From the NCBI RefSeq assembly GCF_004337985.1, contig NC_043742.1:6528389-6592388 (forward strand): 64,000 nucleotides of DNA, written 5' to 3'. This DNA is from Pyricularia pennisetigena. Its lineage: Eukaryota; Ascomycota; Sordariomycetes; Magnaporthales; Pyriculariaceae. The position numbers and the translations under genes are program-made. The notes under the pieces were generated by a model, which saw nothing but the letters and a program-made list of their open reading frames with translations, was not told the origin of the DNA and made no database searches. This document shows, one piece after another, positions 23,067 through 34,647 of this stretch (its first letter is position 1; each line of letters begins with the position of its first letter).

Positions 23067-23106
23067 TACCTACTGTACCTCGATACGTATCGAGGTACAG
23101 TAGGTA
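23067..23106. repeat. 40-bp perfect palindrome
   Basis: The 20-nt arm TACCTACTGTACCTCGATAC is followed with no spacer by its exact reverse complement. The centre is ATACGTAT. Symmetry stops at 23066/23107. It lies in non-coding sequence. Confidence 0.95.
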
Positions 23107-26100
23107 AAGGTGTAATTCCACCCAAGGCCAATGCGACCGGACCAGCCGGTGGGCCCCCGCAATTACCACAAGAAGCTTCGCCCAGGGTGACCTGCACATG
23201 CACAACGCTTGTGTCCGCCCGTCCAAACCCTTTTTCTTTGGGCTAAACGATCAGAAAGGGACCGATATGCGAGAGCGAACGCTAATAAATCTGTTTGATG
23301 AGAACATTTAAAGGAAAACATCGGGCAGATTTATTTTTCTCCTATTTTTCCGTGTCTGATTTTCCCTTTCTTTTCTGTTCGTCTCTTGGTTTATGATATA
23401 TCTCTGTTGTTAAAAGGTCGGAACTTGTTCGTATCATCTCCTCGTCTTGTTTACACTTTTGTAATCTCCAGTTTGCTGGCCCAATGGTGACAGCTAGCTG
23501 CTGGAGAAACAGGGCTACATGCAGCAGGCCCCTACTCCGCGCATTAGTCTTGAGGTACATGGTAGTACAGTGCATGCGACAGTACTGGCAATATCCAACA
23601 GCCCGATCGACAATTTCAAAACGGCCAATTCCAGGTGATTTTAAAGCCGAAAAAAAAGACCTACAGCAAAAGGAACGGAAGCCAGTGAAGCGCACAGAAA
23701 ACGACGTTTCATCAGACGCATGACAGCCATCAAGCCATCAATCATTGCTCTCTCTTCTGTACAGTAATCAGCATGCAGAGTGCAACGGGTCCCGGCCGGG
23801 AAACTCATCATCAATGTAATTGCGCGAACATGTTTCCTTCTTCAGCTCGCTCGACACGGTTCGTTTATATCACAAACTTCTGGCTTCTTGCTGGTAATAT
23901 AACAGAACAACAACTTGGGATATAGCACCTGCATGTACATGCGGTATATACCGCTCTGTCTACTAGAGGAACCCATATGGGAGCGGTTATCATTAAGGCT
24001 GTGGGGATTTACTGGAGGTTCTGGCGGACGACCAGTCCCAAAACAGGTAATAAGCTTGTCAATTAGTGGGGTATAATTGCAGTCAGTGCAAAATGATACG
24101 TCTGTGTGTCTCCCTACTGGGAAGGCACTAAAACAGCAGAGGTATGCCGGAATCAATAATACTGGGCTGCGTATAGTGACTGCATGCAGTCAGGTAAGGA
24201 TGAGAATTAAAGTAGGGCGGGTACACTGGGGCAGACAAGCCCAGCTGAACTCCAACTCTTTTCGACGTTGCAACAAAAATGGAAACAAGCAGTCTGGAGC
24301 TAAGATTCGGCAACTAACCACAGAGTTCATCATAACCACCCCAACAGGTGCGAAAGGATGCGATCGACCAAGATCCTACGAACACACTACGATGAATATG
24401 TGATAGTGATAGTCATTAATGCGACTGACTATTTTATATCATCCCAACTCGCCTTGTGAAGGAATTTGTTGTGTACTAGGTGTAGGTAATGAATGTATTT
24501 ACTTTGTGACTTGGGTGCTCTACCATTGTATCACGAGTTGAACGCCGGCCTGCTTTCTTTCTATCACGACGTCGACTCGTCCTGCTCATTATGTTTCCGG
24601 TTGTAGCCGTAAAGCTTCGATTTGATTCGAACCCACCAGCTAGCTGTTCCTCCACCTCGCTTCATGTCCCCGCCAGGCTGATCAGTGTCTACGACCTGCT
24701 GATACTACTCGATGGCATTCTCAGCTGGGGCAGCTGAGCTTTGTGACAGGCGCACAGAGAGTCGGTGCGTGACGCGATTCTTTCCCGGGAAATCCCTGCC
24801 TTGCATAGAGAGGAGCGAGAAAGAAGGAGCAAAAAAAAAAAAAAAATACAAATACAAATTAAAGGCGGGTTTGCGCCGAAAGTGTGGAGATGCTGATCTT
24901 TTCTGGACTACTGCGAAACTTGACATATCAAAAAAGCTGAACGGAATGAAGGAGGAGGAGTTATCTTTTTTTGTTTTCAGATCATGTTTCTCCGTCCGAT
25001 ATACGTACGCAGGCAGCGCAAGCAAATTCCCATGCAACGTCGGTCAAGGACCGGCCCACTGCTCTGTTTTTTTTTTGTTTTTTTTTTGCGGGATGCATCC
25101 CGACGACCAAGCAAACGGTGCAATTATATCAGGCAATTACGGGATGCTCCTTTTTTTAAACCCCCCAGTTCACGAGCGAAGGGGGCAACAATACATCGGC
25201 CGATGGAAGAGGATTTTCCCACAGAGGTAAAAAATCTGCAAATGATGATGTCGATCTCTTTTTTTTTTTTTTCTGAATTTAGCTGCTCCATCTCATCCAG
25301 CGAGTCAACGGATCGCGCCAACGGGGTGGATGACATTTGTCAAGTCGGCCAGGATGTGAGGTTCGCTCGGAAACAAAAAAAATAGACTTTCCACTCACAA
25401 TCTGCAGATTCCGTACTAAAAGAAGTACATAAAAATTTTACATCCAATTCGGCGTATACTTGCGCTCGGCATATACTTGTACTGGAACGATCATATTCGA
25501 CGCGAAAGGCATAAGTCGCCGAATCCGGGAGCAAAAGACCCACCAACATCTGTCGGGTTTGGGACAACATTCTAATGCCGGGCCTTCGGCCAGACCGGTG
25601 AAAAATGACGTTTTCTAACTGGCCAATATTGGTCAATTTGTTGTTAACCATGGCTTAGCGAATGACCGCGTAGTTAAGGTGAGGAAAAAAACCATCTTTG
25701 ATGCGGCAGTGTTTCTGGTTGCCCTTCTGTCTTCAGGACAGCCAAGACCAAAAAAAAGCTCAAGGGTGTATATCTGCCGCACCTGGATGCAGCAGGTTTT
25801 GTTCTACAGCCTGCCCTGCAGACTCCTTTGTTCCCATGGCAGTTCCGATGACTTGGCCTGGATTCCAAAAGCGGCATGCAGTCAATGGAATAGAAGAGAC
25901 TGAATTGATGCTTTCTTTGTTTCTTTGCAAAACTAGAACATGACTGCGGCGATCATCAATCGTATTACCGATGATGTTGGATCTTGATTCGCCTGTGTAT
26001 AAGACAACCAGAGCCACTCATAAGAATTAGACATCGTATGTCACAGAATAACCCAGCGTCAAGACCAAAAAGAAAAAAAAAAGAAAAGAAAAGAAAAGCC

Positions 26101-26110
26101 CTTTTGCCCA

Positions 26111-27529
26111 ATGTCTCACCATCATAGCTCGTCCAACTCCGATACCCTAATGGTGGCACAGTACCTTTCCGGGCGCGATTACCATCGGGCCTTTCCGAGC
26201 AGGTACGGTTCAGATGATGGGCGCTCGTCCGGGAAACCTCCCAACATTTACATCGTCCAAGGCCCGGCCAGAATCGAGACCGGGCCAGCGAGGTCTCAAA
26301 CCAAGTCACAGGCATGGCGGTTCCCCTTGAGCCTTGCGTCATGTGTCCTGATGCTCTGGATTGGCTACCATCTCGGCCCCTACAACGGCCAGCCAGGGGT
26401 CATGAATGCTGGCGAAGCCACGGCCGGCGACCAGAAAAGCTCCAAAACCTACTACGTCGCCCCCCACCCGCCGGTCTTTGACGTGTTTCCGACCGTGTCC
26501 TACCCGGACGGCGTGGCGATGGACACGTTCGCGCTGATGAACGAGAGCACGACGGCCCTCGGCGAGATGCTCGTCTCCTCGCTGCAGGAGCTGGGCTTCA
26601 GACCGAGCCCGAGCGAGAAGTACTCGGAAAAGGAGGTCGCGAAACTGCCCGAGAACCTGAGGCGCCTGGGCCAGCTGACGGACCTCTCCCTCAAACGCTC
26701 GCTGCTGCACACGCAGTGGCTGCAGACCCAATGCCGAATCACCCCGTCGAGCCGCTGGATCACCGAGGCGGAGCAGCACCGCAGCGACGCCGGCCACCAC
26801 GAGCCGCTCCCCTGGTGGTGCGCATCGCGCCGCCTGCCCCCCCTGGAAGCCTGCCAGGACGCAGCGGCCAAGGCCTACCTGGACGTCGAGACGCGGCTGT
26901 CGACGCTGCGGACCTCGCTGGGCCGAGCGTCGAGCCTCGCGACGATCGTGGCGGGCGACGTCGCGCGCAGCAAGGTGGCGCAGACGATCGAGGCGGCGCG
27001 GGAGCAGACGTGCGGGCAGGCGAACCGGCTCGCGCGGCTGTTGGACGGGCTGGCGCGCGCCGTCGCGGTGTGGCAGCAGCGGCACCGGGGCGTGGCGCAC
27101 AGGACGGTGCGCATCACGCCCTCGGTCCAGCACACGGGTCGGGACGGCGTCGTGCCCGAAGCCTGGTACCTCATCGCCCACAACAAGACGGACCTCCCCG
27201 AGCGCGGCGCCGACCTGCGCGTCAGGGTCGAGCACCTCGACGAGCTGCAGACCACGGCGCTTGCCATGGCCGCCCGGGGCCGCAGGATGTGCTCGGCTGC
27301 ACAGAAGGTGGAGGAGCAGCTCGGGGTGGCGCTCTGGGAAAAGATCCCAGCGTATCAGAAATTCCTCGAGATCGAGACCGGATTGGTGACCGAATGGCAG
27401 CAGAGGCTCAAGGAAGAAGGCTACAGCGGCTTTCAGGGCCCCGCCGGGATAGAGCTCGCCGATTGGTTCGAGGCCCAGATCGCTATCTCGAGTTTGAGGT
27501 GGGAGAAGGCTATTGAGGGTTTTCACTGA
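26111..27529 (+). CDS. unrecognised single-pass membrane protein
   Basis: A single-exon frame of 472 residues that I do not recognise. A polar N-terminus (about 1-68) precedes one hydrophobic segment, FPLSLASCVLMLWIGYHLG (about 71-89). The long C-terminal part (about 90-472) is helical and rich in Ala, Arg, Leu and Glu. It contains four or five cysteines (QTQC, WWC, EACQD, REQTC, RRMC) and NES/NKT N-glycosylation sequons. This suggests a type II membrane protein with an extracytoplasmic helical domain. Third-position GC is high, as in the real genes here. The opposite-strand frame is its shadow. The gene ends about 50 bp before a T run and the assembly gap. Confidence 0.7.
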   Translation: MSHHHSSSNSDTLMVAQYLSGRDYHRAFPSRYGSDDGRSSGKPPNIYIVQGPARIETGPARSQTKSQAWRFPLSLASCVLMLWIGYHLGPYNGQPGVMNAGEATAGDQKSSKTYYVAPHPPVFDVFPTVSYPDGVAMDTFALMNESTTALGEMLVSSLQELGFRPSPSEKYSEKEVAKLPENLRRLGQLTDLSLKRSLLHTQWLQTQCRITPSSRWITEAEQHRSDAGHHEPLPWWCASRRLPPLEACQDAAAKAYLDVETRLSTLRTSLGRASSLATIVAGDVARSKVAQTIEAAREQTCGQANRLARLLDGLARAVAVWQQRHRGVAHRTVRITPSVQHTGRDGVVPEAWYLIAHNKTDLPERGADLRVRVEHLDELQTTALAMAARGRRMCSAAQKVEEQLGVALWEKIPAYQKFLEIETGLVTEWQQRLKEEGYSGFQGPAGIELADWFEAQIAISSLRWEKAIEGFH

Positions 27530-27555
27530 AGGGGCTTTGGTTATGATAAATATGT

Positions 27556-27843
27556 TTTTTTTTTTTTTTTTTTTTTTTTTNNNNNNNNNNNNNNNNNNNN
27601 NNNNNNNNNNNNNNNNNNNNNNNNNNNNNNNNNNNNNNNNNNNNNNNNNNNNNNNNNNNNNNNNNNNNNNNNNNNNNNNNNNNNNNNNNNNNNNNNNNNN
27701 NNNNNNNNNNNNNNNNNNNNNNNNNNNNNNNNNNNNNNNNNNNNNNNNNNNNNNNNNNNNNNNNNNNNNNNNNNNNNNNNNNNNNNNNNNNNNNNNNNNN
27801 NNNNNNNNNNNNNNNNNNNNNNNNNNNNNNNNNNNNNNNNNNN
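27556..27843. other. poly(T) run and 263-nt assembly gap
   Basis: Twenty-five T (27556-27580) lead directly into N at 27581-27843. The true length of the missing sequence is unknown. Confidence 0.98.
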
Positions 27844-27976
27844 TCAGAGCAACAAGTATAGCGCAAGAACACAAATGAGCATTAAGCAATCAGCACAAAA
27901 CAATCAAGATAGCCAATGCTGTGAAACGGCTCTCCGTTGGAATAACCCAAGCCACACCAGACCAGCCGAACCGCTC

Positions 27977-28555
27977 TCACCAGATCCAGTCGCTGAACGC
28001 GGCTAGTTTCCACGGAGCAGTGCAGGTCAGCATAGCGTTCCCCATGACGCCGTGGCACACCAAGACCGAGGCATCCCTGAACACGCCGCGGTTCTCGGCG
28101 GGCGCGTACCGGCTCAGCAGGAGGTACAGGGGCACGATGTTGTAGACGAGGTAGAGGACCTTGATGGTGGAGACGGCCACGCCGCTCGCCATGGACCCGG
28201 GCGACTCGGGGTTGGTCAGGACGCCGTTGACGACGATGCAGATGAAGACGGCCCACAGCCAAAACGGCAGCAGGGCGAGCGTGTAGACGGCCCACTCGTG
28301 CCTGGGCATGCTGCGCAGCGGCCAGGCGGAGGTGAGCAGGCCCGGCTTGCGGTAATCGGTCAGCACCATGATGCAGTTCAGCGCGAAGGCGCCGAGGAAG
28401 ATGGGGAGGTATTTTTTCGTAACCGCCAAGACGTAGGCCATCGTGGAGTGTGGGTCGGGCTCTCTTTTCCGTTCTGCCACCCGGGCTGGCGGTTGCCGCT
28501 GCGGTTCCACAGCTTGGTGGTGGTGCTGTCGGTTTCGATGGCGATGGTGAGGCAT
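27977..28555 (-). CDS. unrecognised four-helix membrane protein
   Basis: A frame of 192 residues from the ATG at 28555, or 154 from the ATG at 28441 (MAYVLAVTKK). The segment between them is His/Arg/Gln-rich and may be leader. Four hydrophobic segments are visible: KYLPIFLGAFALNCIMVLT, YTLALLPFWLWAVFICIVV, IKVLYLVYNIVPLYLLL and ASVLVCHGVMGNAMLTCT. I do not recognise the family. The TGA overlaps a GGTGAGA donor-like word, so a further 3' exon towards the gap is possible. It converges on the preceding membrane-protein gene. Confidence 0.65.
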   Translation of the reverse strand: MPHHRHRNRQHHHQAVEPQRQPPARVAERKREPDPHSTMAYVLAVTKKYLPIFLGAFALNCIMVLTDYRKPGLLTSAWPLRSMPRHEWAVYTLALLPFWLWAVFICIVVNGVLTNPESPGSMASGVAVSTIKVLYLVYNIVPLYLLLSRYAPAENRGVFRDASVLVCHGVMGNAMLTCTAPWKLAAFSDWIW

Positions 28556-29556
28556 TGTGGTAACTCTGTGGTCGGTGGAGAGACAATAGGGAATCAGGTC
28601 AAACCGTTTGATGAGGATATAGTTTCTTTGTTTAGTTGAAGTGAATGCGTGTTGTATTGTTGAGAGGTCAGGCAGAAAAAGGACCCAGACAGTCGGTTAG
28701 TGCCGTTTAAATAGCCAAAGGGCAATCTACGGTATACACCAGAGTATTATGCTCTAGGCATTTATTTCCAGAAGAGAGCAGCAGAGTTCAGGTCTTATTC
28801 GTGACGATTCTGGCCGGCTACAGATGTATTATAGATGCAGTTGTTGTCATTACTTGGAGTCTTTGTGGTGTCTTTGTTTGCGCCATTTGAACAAGGACCA
28901 AAATTACACTTATTGGTAAGTGACGTATGCAGAAGCGGCAGGCTGCGACTGATAAATCAAAAGCTCAAACGAGATGCTTTGGTACATCTTTCTTGTTTCA
29001 CGCCCAAAAGGGCTTGCTCGTCGACAAAAGTCACTGCCATAGTGCTTGGGGTATGTCGGGTCTGGTCTTTGAGGAGTGTAATACCAAACGAAAATGTCCT
29101 GCAGAATTCTATCCAGATTGCAAGCCCATAGCCAGAGATGAAAAAGATAAAAAGTAGTATTTGAACCCTCAAAAGGTCCTCCAAGAGGCTGCAGGTAGAA
29201 AGATACCTATTCCTAGATGTCCATCTTCCATCTACTCGACAGTATCTAATCCAGTCTAGATTCACGGTGAAATATGATCAAGCTACCAGATGTCATCTGC
29301 AAAGTAAAATTCAAATCCTGAATTTTCAAAATCAACGCCAGTGTAATCCCCTCTTCCCTTTGATTTTGCGCGAAGCCATTTGCTTCAGCTATCACCCTTC
29401 TCGACAAGTAGAAGAAATGTATGTGACGAATATCGCCGCATCCAGAGATGCTATCCAGCCATGCTAATTTCCCACACCGTTTTTCATGAGAACCGAAAAA
29501 GTCTTACCATTCACCCCTCTCCACAGTAAAAGTGCTTGCATATTGCTCTTTTTTTT
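28556..29556. other. intergenic, no gene seen
   Basis: Promoter side of the four-helix protein, and 3' flank of the HSP70-like gene, which ends just after a T run near 29551. No credible frame. Confidence 0.55.
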
Positions 29557-31880
29557 TTAGTTGCTAGAGATGTCTAGCTGTGTTGTTCCCACCTCTGAGC
29601 CTTGGCATAGGACCTTGAAAGTCAGTAACCCGGCAGCGTCCCCCATACCAATGACAAGCGTCAAGTCGGCTCTATACCGTCGCACTCCGTCATCTCCCAT
29701 CTTGCTGGGCAGCTGACTGATGTCCAGATCTTCAAGAGTGTACGAGACACTGCCAACTTTTTCCGCGTCTGCCCCCATGTTAATCAGAGTCACATAACAG
29801 CCAGCCTTCGTCGTATGGCCGCAATACTTACTGGTGCTTTCAATCGTCTCGGGCGCGGAATCCGCATTGCAGGCATATAGGAGGACCTGCCCGGACTCTT
29901 TGCCTCTCGCAGAGTATGTCCGGCTAACATTGTGTCGAATTTCGGTCCGCTCAGTGACGACAGACCCCTGGGAATATGTCAGTGTGTGCCTTGACAGCCT
30001 TGAACCGACCGCGATGATATTTTTCAGCCAATGCAGCAAATGTACCTTGTCTACTTTCCAGATCAGAAATCCACTGAGGAACGCAACGTCACTATAATGA
30101 TTCGTGCAAATAGAGCGCAGAGACCGATCGTAACCTTCATGTTCTATCTTCCGGAAAGGACGAGCTACTGCAAAGCCGTAATGGCGGCGGCATTTGCGTT
30201 GCTTTACAACCTCTCCTTCGATTCCCCTGATGACGGCGCCTCGAGCGATAGCCGACCAGCTTTGTCATGTCAGCCGACGTCCTCAAAAGTGTTGTGGAAG
30301 ATAAAGAGACCAAGCAATGCATTGGATTGGTCAACTTACGCATCCTTCATAGGCGCAGAGAGTGTTGCACCCCTGTCCTCCAAGAATACCTCGAGTCTCT
30401 CGCACAGATATGGAGATGAGGCAAAGCCGCCCACCAGTACCACCTTCACCTTCTGATCTTTCACATGCTTTTCGGCGTTGATGATCTGATCCGTGAGAAG
30501 CCCACGAATCTTCTCCACGACGGGGTCGAAGAGACTCTTCATATCGTCAGTGCTCAAAAGCACCACGTCCAAGTCTGAATCGTAATGACTGCTGGCGATC
30601 GCCTCTGCCGGCACATCTCGCATCTTGAGGGGAACGCGATTGGGGCGCTTCTTGGCCCTCGCAAGGCTGAAACCCTTCTTGATGTTCTCAAATGAAGACA
30701 TGAATTGGCTGCCAAGGCCCGTACGACGCTCGTCAAGGCTTTTGAAGGCGTTGCCGAACCGTGCCGCCATCAATTTGTGTAGGTTGCGATCGATTGTTGT
30801 AGAACCGCACTTGGCACCTAAACTTTGTCAGCCCTTTGTCTCTACTAGCCAAGTTTAGTCACATACCAATGCCAAGGAGCAGCTCCTCAAGCTTCAATGT
30901 CGGTTTGGTTGACAGAATGTTGTACGTGGTGATGTCCTGGTGTGCGCCATGAGTATGTAAGTACTGGGAAGGGGCTGAATTGTATATATATAGTATCAGT
31001 CTGGTAGAGGGAGCACGTACCACTGTGCCGCCGCCACAATCGCAAATGAGAACATGATCTCCAACCTGATTTCATCAGTCATGGCCCGAACATGTAGAGT
31101 GCAATTAACATGGCAGCTGAACAACCTCACCTGAATGAGATCGTCAACTTCTAAAAGACTAGACTTCAGTGCTGCCAGTGCTGCGGCTTCGGGCTCGGGA
31201 ATCAAAAACATTCGATCACCCGGTTGACTGGCAAAGCCTGCATCCTTCGCAGCTGTCTGGGTAAGAAGCTTGGCTTTATCAGACCAGGTTGCGGGCACAG
31301 TCAGCCAAACGTCCACAGGATAGCGCAGCTGAGAGGCCAGTCTACCATGCCCAAACTTTCGATTTAGTCTTTCTTGGCATGTCTGGTAAAGGCCACGAAG
31401 GTAGTCGGTGGTTACGTCCTTGGCGGACTTGTCCTCAGGGAGGCACATAAGTCCTTCCGACTGCGCCAGCTTGAGCTCAGGATCATCATATTCCGAGGAT
31501 AATGCATCCCCGTCGAGAAGAAGCTTAAACCAGCTGTAGGAGCGGCAGCCAGCCTCGACTTCATATCCGGTCGCATCCGAATTCAAGCCTTCGTCCTCGT
31601 CATTGCTCGGGTTCTCCTTGGCGTATGCAATTCGTGACGGTGTTTTCACATGGTGTTCGCCTTCTTGCTCACAGCTACCGGGCCAAGCTGTGAAGGTGTG
31701 GATCTGATTGAGATCAGTTGTGTTGTTGGTGGCGAAGCAAATGGCTATATAGGTTTGTTAGCTTCGTTGCAGATGATCTCGGACAGTATGATGGAAGAAC
31801 CAAGACATACCCGAGAAAGTTGTTCCAAAGTCAAGCCCTATGATTAGCCGCACCTGTTTGAAGGCTGCAGGGTTTGACAT
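29557..31880 (-). CDS. HSP70-like actin-fold ATPase (fungal HSP70-related family)
   Basis: Six exons on the minus strand (31880-31811, 31744-31131, 31065-31021, 30936-30867, 30817-30340, 30259-29557) join in phase to 659 residues. Three actin-fold nucleotide motifs are visible: phosphate-1 GLDFGTTFSG (15-24), phosphate-2 LICDCGGGTVD (234-244, split by an intron before the last Asp) and adenosine VVLVGGFASSPYL. WSAIARGAVIRG and RKCRRHYGF are typical of the large ascomycete family of HSP70-like proteins. These lack the canonical substrate-binding domain; here a beta-rich C-terminus replaces it and there is no EEVD end. Clients are unknown. Such genes are often multicopy in fungi. Exons of 45 and 70 nt make automated models error-prone. 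Confidence 0.9.
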
Positions 31881-32645
31881 GGTGGAGTGCTGTTTGTCTG
31901 GCCAGGTAGTCGACATCGGAGCGAACTAGGATGGGAAAAGCTGGATAGAGTGGAATTTGATATGGAGGTGAAATGAGATCAAATGTCCAAGCTGACAGCT
32001 GTGGCAAGGCAAGAGAGGTTTTTCTGAGGTGAAGGTACGAGATGTACCAAGAGCACCTTTTGTATTTTTTTTTTTTTTTTTTTTTTTTAGCTGGATTCTT
32101 TTGGATAGTAGAACTGTTTTAAGACCAGAGAGTATGTAGCGATTGGACAATGGGTGGATAAAACAGCTATTCTTAGCTATTCTACCATGTTCCGTGTCTG
32201 GAAAAAACCTAGCCAACCTATTTTTCGACTTGAGGTAAAAGAATGTCAGAGATTACGATAACTGGCCAGAGGTGTTGTCGGGTGTGTATAACTGGATATC
32301 TATGATTTCGACCAGGCTCTCAAACGAAAATGTTGGACGATCTAGATAGCAGTTGCCAGTGTCTTTAGGAGCTTACCAGAAAAAAGTAATTTATGAATTC
32401 CAAGCCGCCCGTGGACTGTAATCTCCAAAAGCCAACATCAAGAAATCTTCACTTTCACAGCAGCTTCCAGAATCATCAACGGTCACAATAATTTCCTACG
32501 CTTCAACCATAACTTGAGCTGGCTTTTTTCTGCTTTTGGAAATACCGCTCTTTTCAAATTCTAGTGACTAGAATTTGAGAGATCTGACTACTTATCTAAC
32601 TGTTGAAGCCATCGCAACAAAAAAACGGAATTCGGAAAACGCAGA
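31881..32645. other. divergent promoter region
   Basis: Lies between the HSP70-like gene (-) and the coiled-coil gene (+), which may share regulatory sequence. It contains a T run at 32067-32088. No gene is seen. Confidence 0.55.
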
Positions 32646-34647
32646 ATGAGTACAGACTCAGTTGCCTCATACAAAACAGCATGTGAGCAAATGGATGCTG
32701 ACCTCCACACTGCGCTTCCAACTACCAGTCAAGGCGACATCTCGTTCAACAAAAAGTCGTCATTCCTCTCAGTACCTGAGAGTCAAATCATCACAATGCA
32801 CAAGGAAAACAGGCAGAACAATCTTGCTTCTTCTGGACCCAAGATCAACGGCCGCATCTCAGGAAGAAATGAAATCACCCATTATCGACGAGATGACACT
32901 TTTTCACGGATGAAGAACCAGATTCTGGAAGAAGGCAAAAATACCAACTACTGGCGGCAACGATTCAAGAATGCCATCAGGGGAAAAGAGAATATGAAAT
33001 TTAAGTTGGAGAGACTCCAAGTTGCCCTCCATGACGACGGCATATTGAAAGCGGACCTCGAGCGCAGGCTGCAACTATTGACCGAAGACAAGGCCGAACG
33101 AGAACAAAAGTTTGTTGGCTTGAATCTCCGATACGAGGAGAGTCGTGATACTATTTTGCAGCGAGATCAAACCATCGATGAAAAGAAGCAAAGAATCATC
33201 GCACTTGAGGACCAGGTGATCGATTACGAGAACAAGCACAACGAGAATCAGAGGCTGGCCGTGCCAGACAAGCGGAACTTGGACTACTTGGTTTCGCAAC
33301 TGGAGGCATTGGTACATGATCTGGGCCAGACTAAAGATCGACTGGCGACCCAAGATGCAATTATTGCTCAACAGAAAGAAAGCATCGCCAATTCCGAGGA
33401 TCTTTTGAGCAGCATGTCAATCCAGCTGGGCCAGGCACAAGCTAATGTGGCCATACTAAATCAGAATATTGCTGAACAGCATGTTAGCATCACCGAACAC
33501 CGTGACCAGATCATATATCGAGATCAATGCATTATGGAGGACAAGCAGACGATTGCTCAACTCTCGCAGAACGTTGCCAACGCCGAGAAAGACGCGGCTT
33601 GCACGAAACAGCGACTTGAAGGGTATCTTGCACAGCAGAAAGCACAAGTCGATGAGCTTCAGAGCGTAATAGCCGAGCAAAAGCAGCTCATTGACGAGAG
33701 ACGCGAAGCTGACTTCGAGGCATTGGTTGCTGAGGTGTCGTGTAAGCTCCCTGATAGCCAGATACGTACCAAGTTCGGCGAACTTTTGGGAGCGGAACTC
33801 GATGACTGGTGCATGGAATACAAAGCAAGGAAATTAACGATAACCGACGCTCTCGACGATCTTCTTAGCTGTGGTGAAAATAAAATTGTTTGGCAAGAGC
33901 AGGATACACCTGATAATCTACGCTTCAGGTTCGATAACCCTAAAGCACCGGTCATCTTACTTCAGGCAGCGCTGTCCAACTTTCTTTGCAAGCACTTCTT
34001 GCAAGACCCGTTTTTTCTTCTCAAGATGAGTTTTGGAGAAGCGGCCGTTGATGGTCAGCTTGGTCAACTGCAGGCAGAGCATGCATCACTAAGCACAATT
34101 TTAAAGGAATATGAATCCGGTAAGTCATCCACCCTCTGATGTTCCCTTCCATCGAGTTCATCTGACTTTGTACTTCCTAGAATCCACCATGCTTCAATGG
34201 CGAGCGAGCACTGTCGAGATGATCGAGTGCCGAATCAACTTGAGAAAGGAAATGGCCTACGATCTAGCCAAATTTTTCATGGAAGAATACCAAGCACTGC
34301 TAAAGCAGCAATCACCAAACATGCTCGATGAGCTTTCTGAGATCATCTTGAACTTTGCCAGGTTCTGCCTCGGACTGTGGAAGCGGAAAGTGCCGGTATA
34401 CGTCCAGAACAATCAGTTCATTGGGGGGCAAGGATTCAAGGCGAACAATCGTTATTGGGATGTGACACCACTAATCGGTCTGGAGCGTGGTGATACAAGT
34501 CTCGACGGTCGGCCTATGTGCGTTGTCGTCAAGCCATTGGTCTTCACCAAGAGTGCCGCAAGCGACGGCAAGGAGACAGTCTGGACCAAGGCCTCTGTGT
34601 GGGTTTCCAACGAGTCGGCCGGCATGCCCATAACTATTAGTCTTTAA
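32646..34647 (+). CDS. coiled-coil protein of unknown function
   Basis: Exons 32646-34119 and 34181-34647 give 646 residues; the junction (G|AA, donor GTAAGT, acceptor CTAG) restores EYESESTMLQW. Residues about 85-360 form a long coiled coil rich in Gln, Glu, Lys and Asp. Short related units recur, such as RDQTIDEKKQRI, HRDQIIYRDQCI and IAQQKESI. The C-terminal 280 residues look globular, with FCLGLWKRKVPVYVQNNQFIGG and a VKPLVFTK..VWTKASVWVSNES end. I do not recognise the family and see no signal peptide or membrane segment. Coding GC is lower than in the neighbours, so it may be a lineage-specific or fast-evolving gene. It is divergently paired with the HSP70-like gene. Confidence 0.82.

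Larger units (their letters stand above)
21817..26110. other. 4.3-kb gene-free region
   Basis: The longest stretch without a convincing gene. It holds simple repeats (GGCT at 22346, GATT near 22658), a 40-bp perfect palindrome (23067-23106), a 16-bp palindrome (24177-24192) and several A/T runs. No frame longer than about 170 codons and none with a domain. I searched by eye for tRNA A- and B-box pairs and found none. It may hold promoters, a long leader, a non-coding RNA or eroded repeats. Confidence 0.5.

Noticed and set aside
23842..24403. Possible LTR or transposon remnant in the gene-free region
   Set aside because: I found no paired terminal repeats, target-site duplication or coding remnant, only short palindromes.
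24470..24560. tRNA-like A-box word (TGGTAGAGCA on the minus strand)
   Set aside because: No matching B box, acceptor stem or anticodon arm could be formed around it.
24600..24650. GGTTCGAATC-like B-box word on the minus strand
   Set aside because: The flanking bases do not form a T-stem and no A box lies at the right distance.
26339..27889. 516-codon minus-strand frame crossing the N gap
   Set aside because: It passes through ambiguous bases and a homopolymer, and lies antisense to a better gene.
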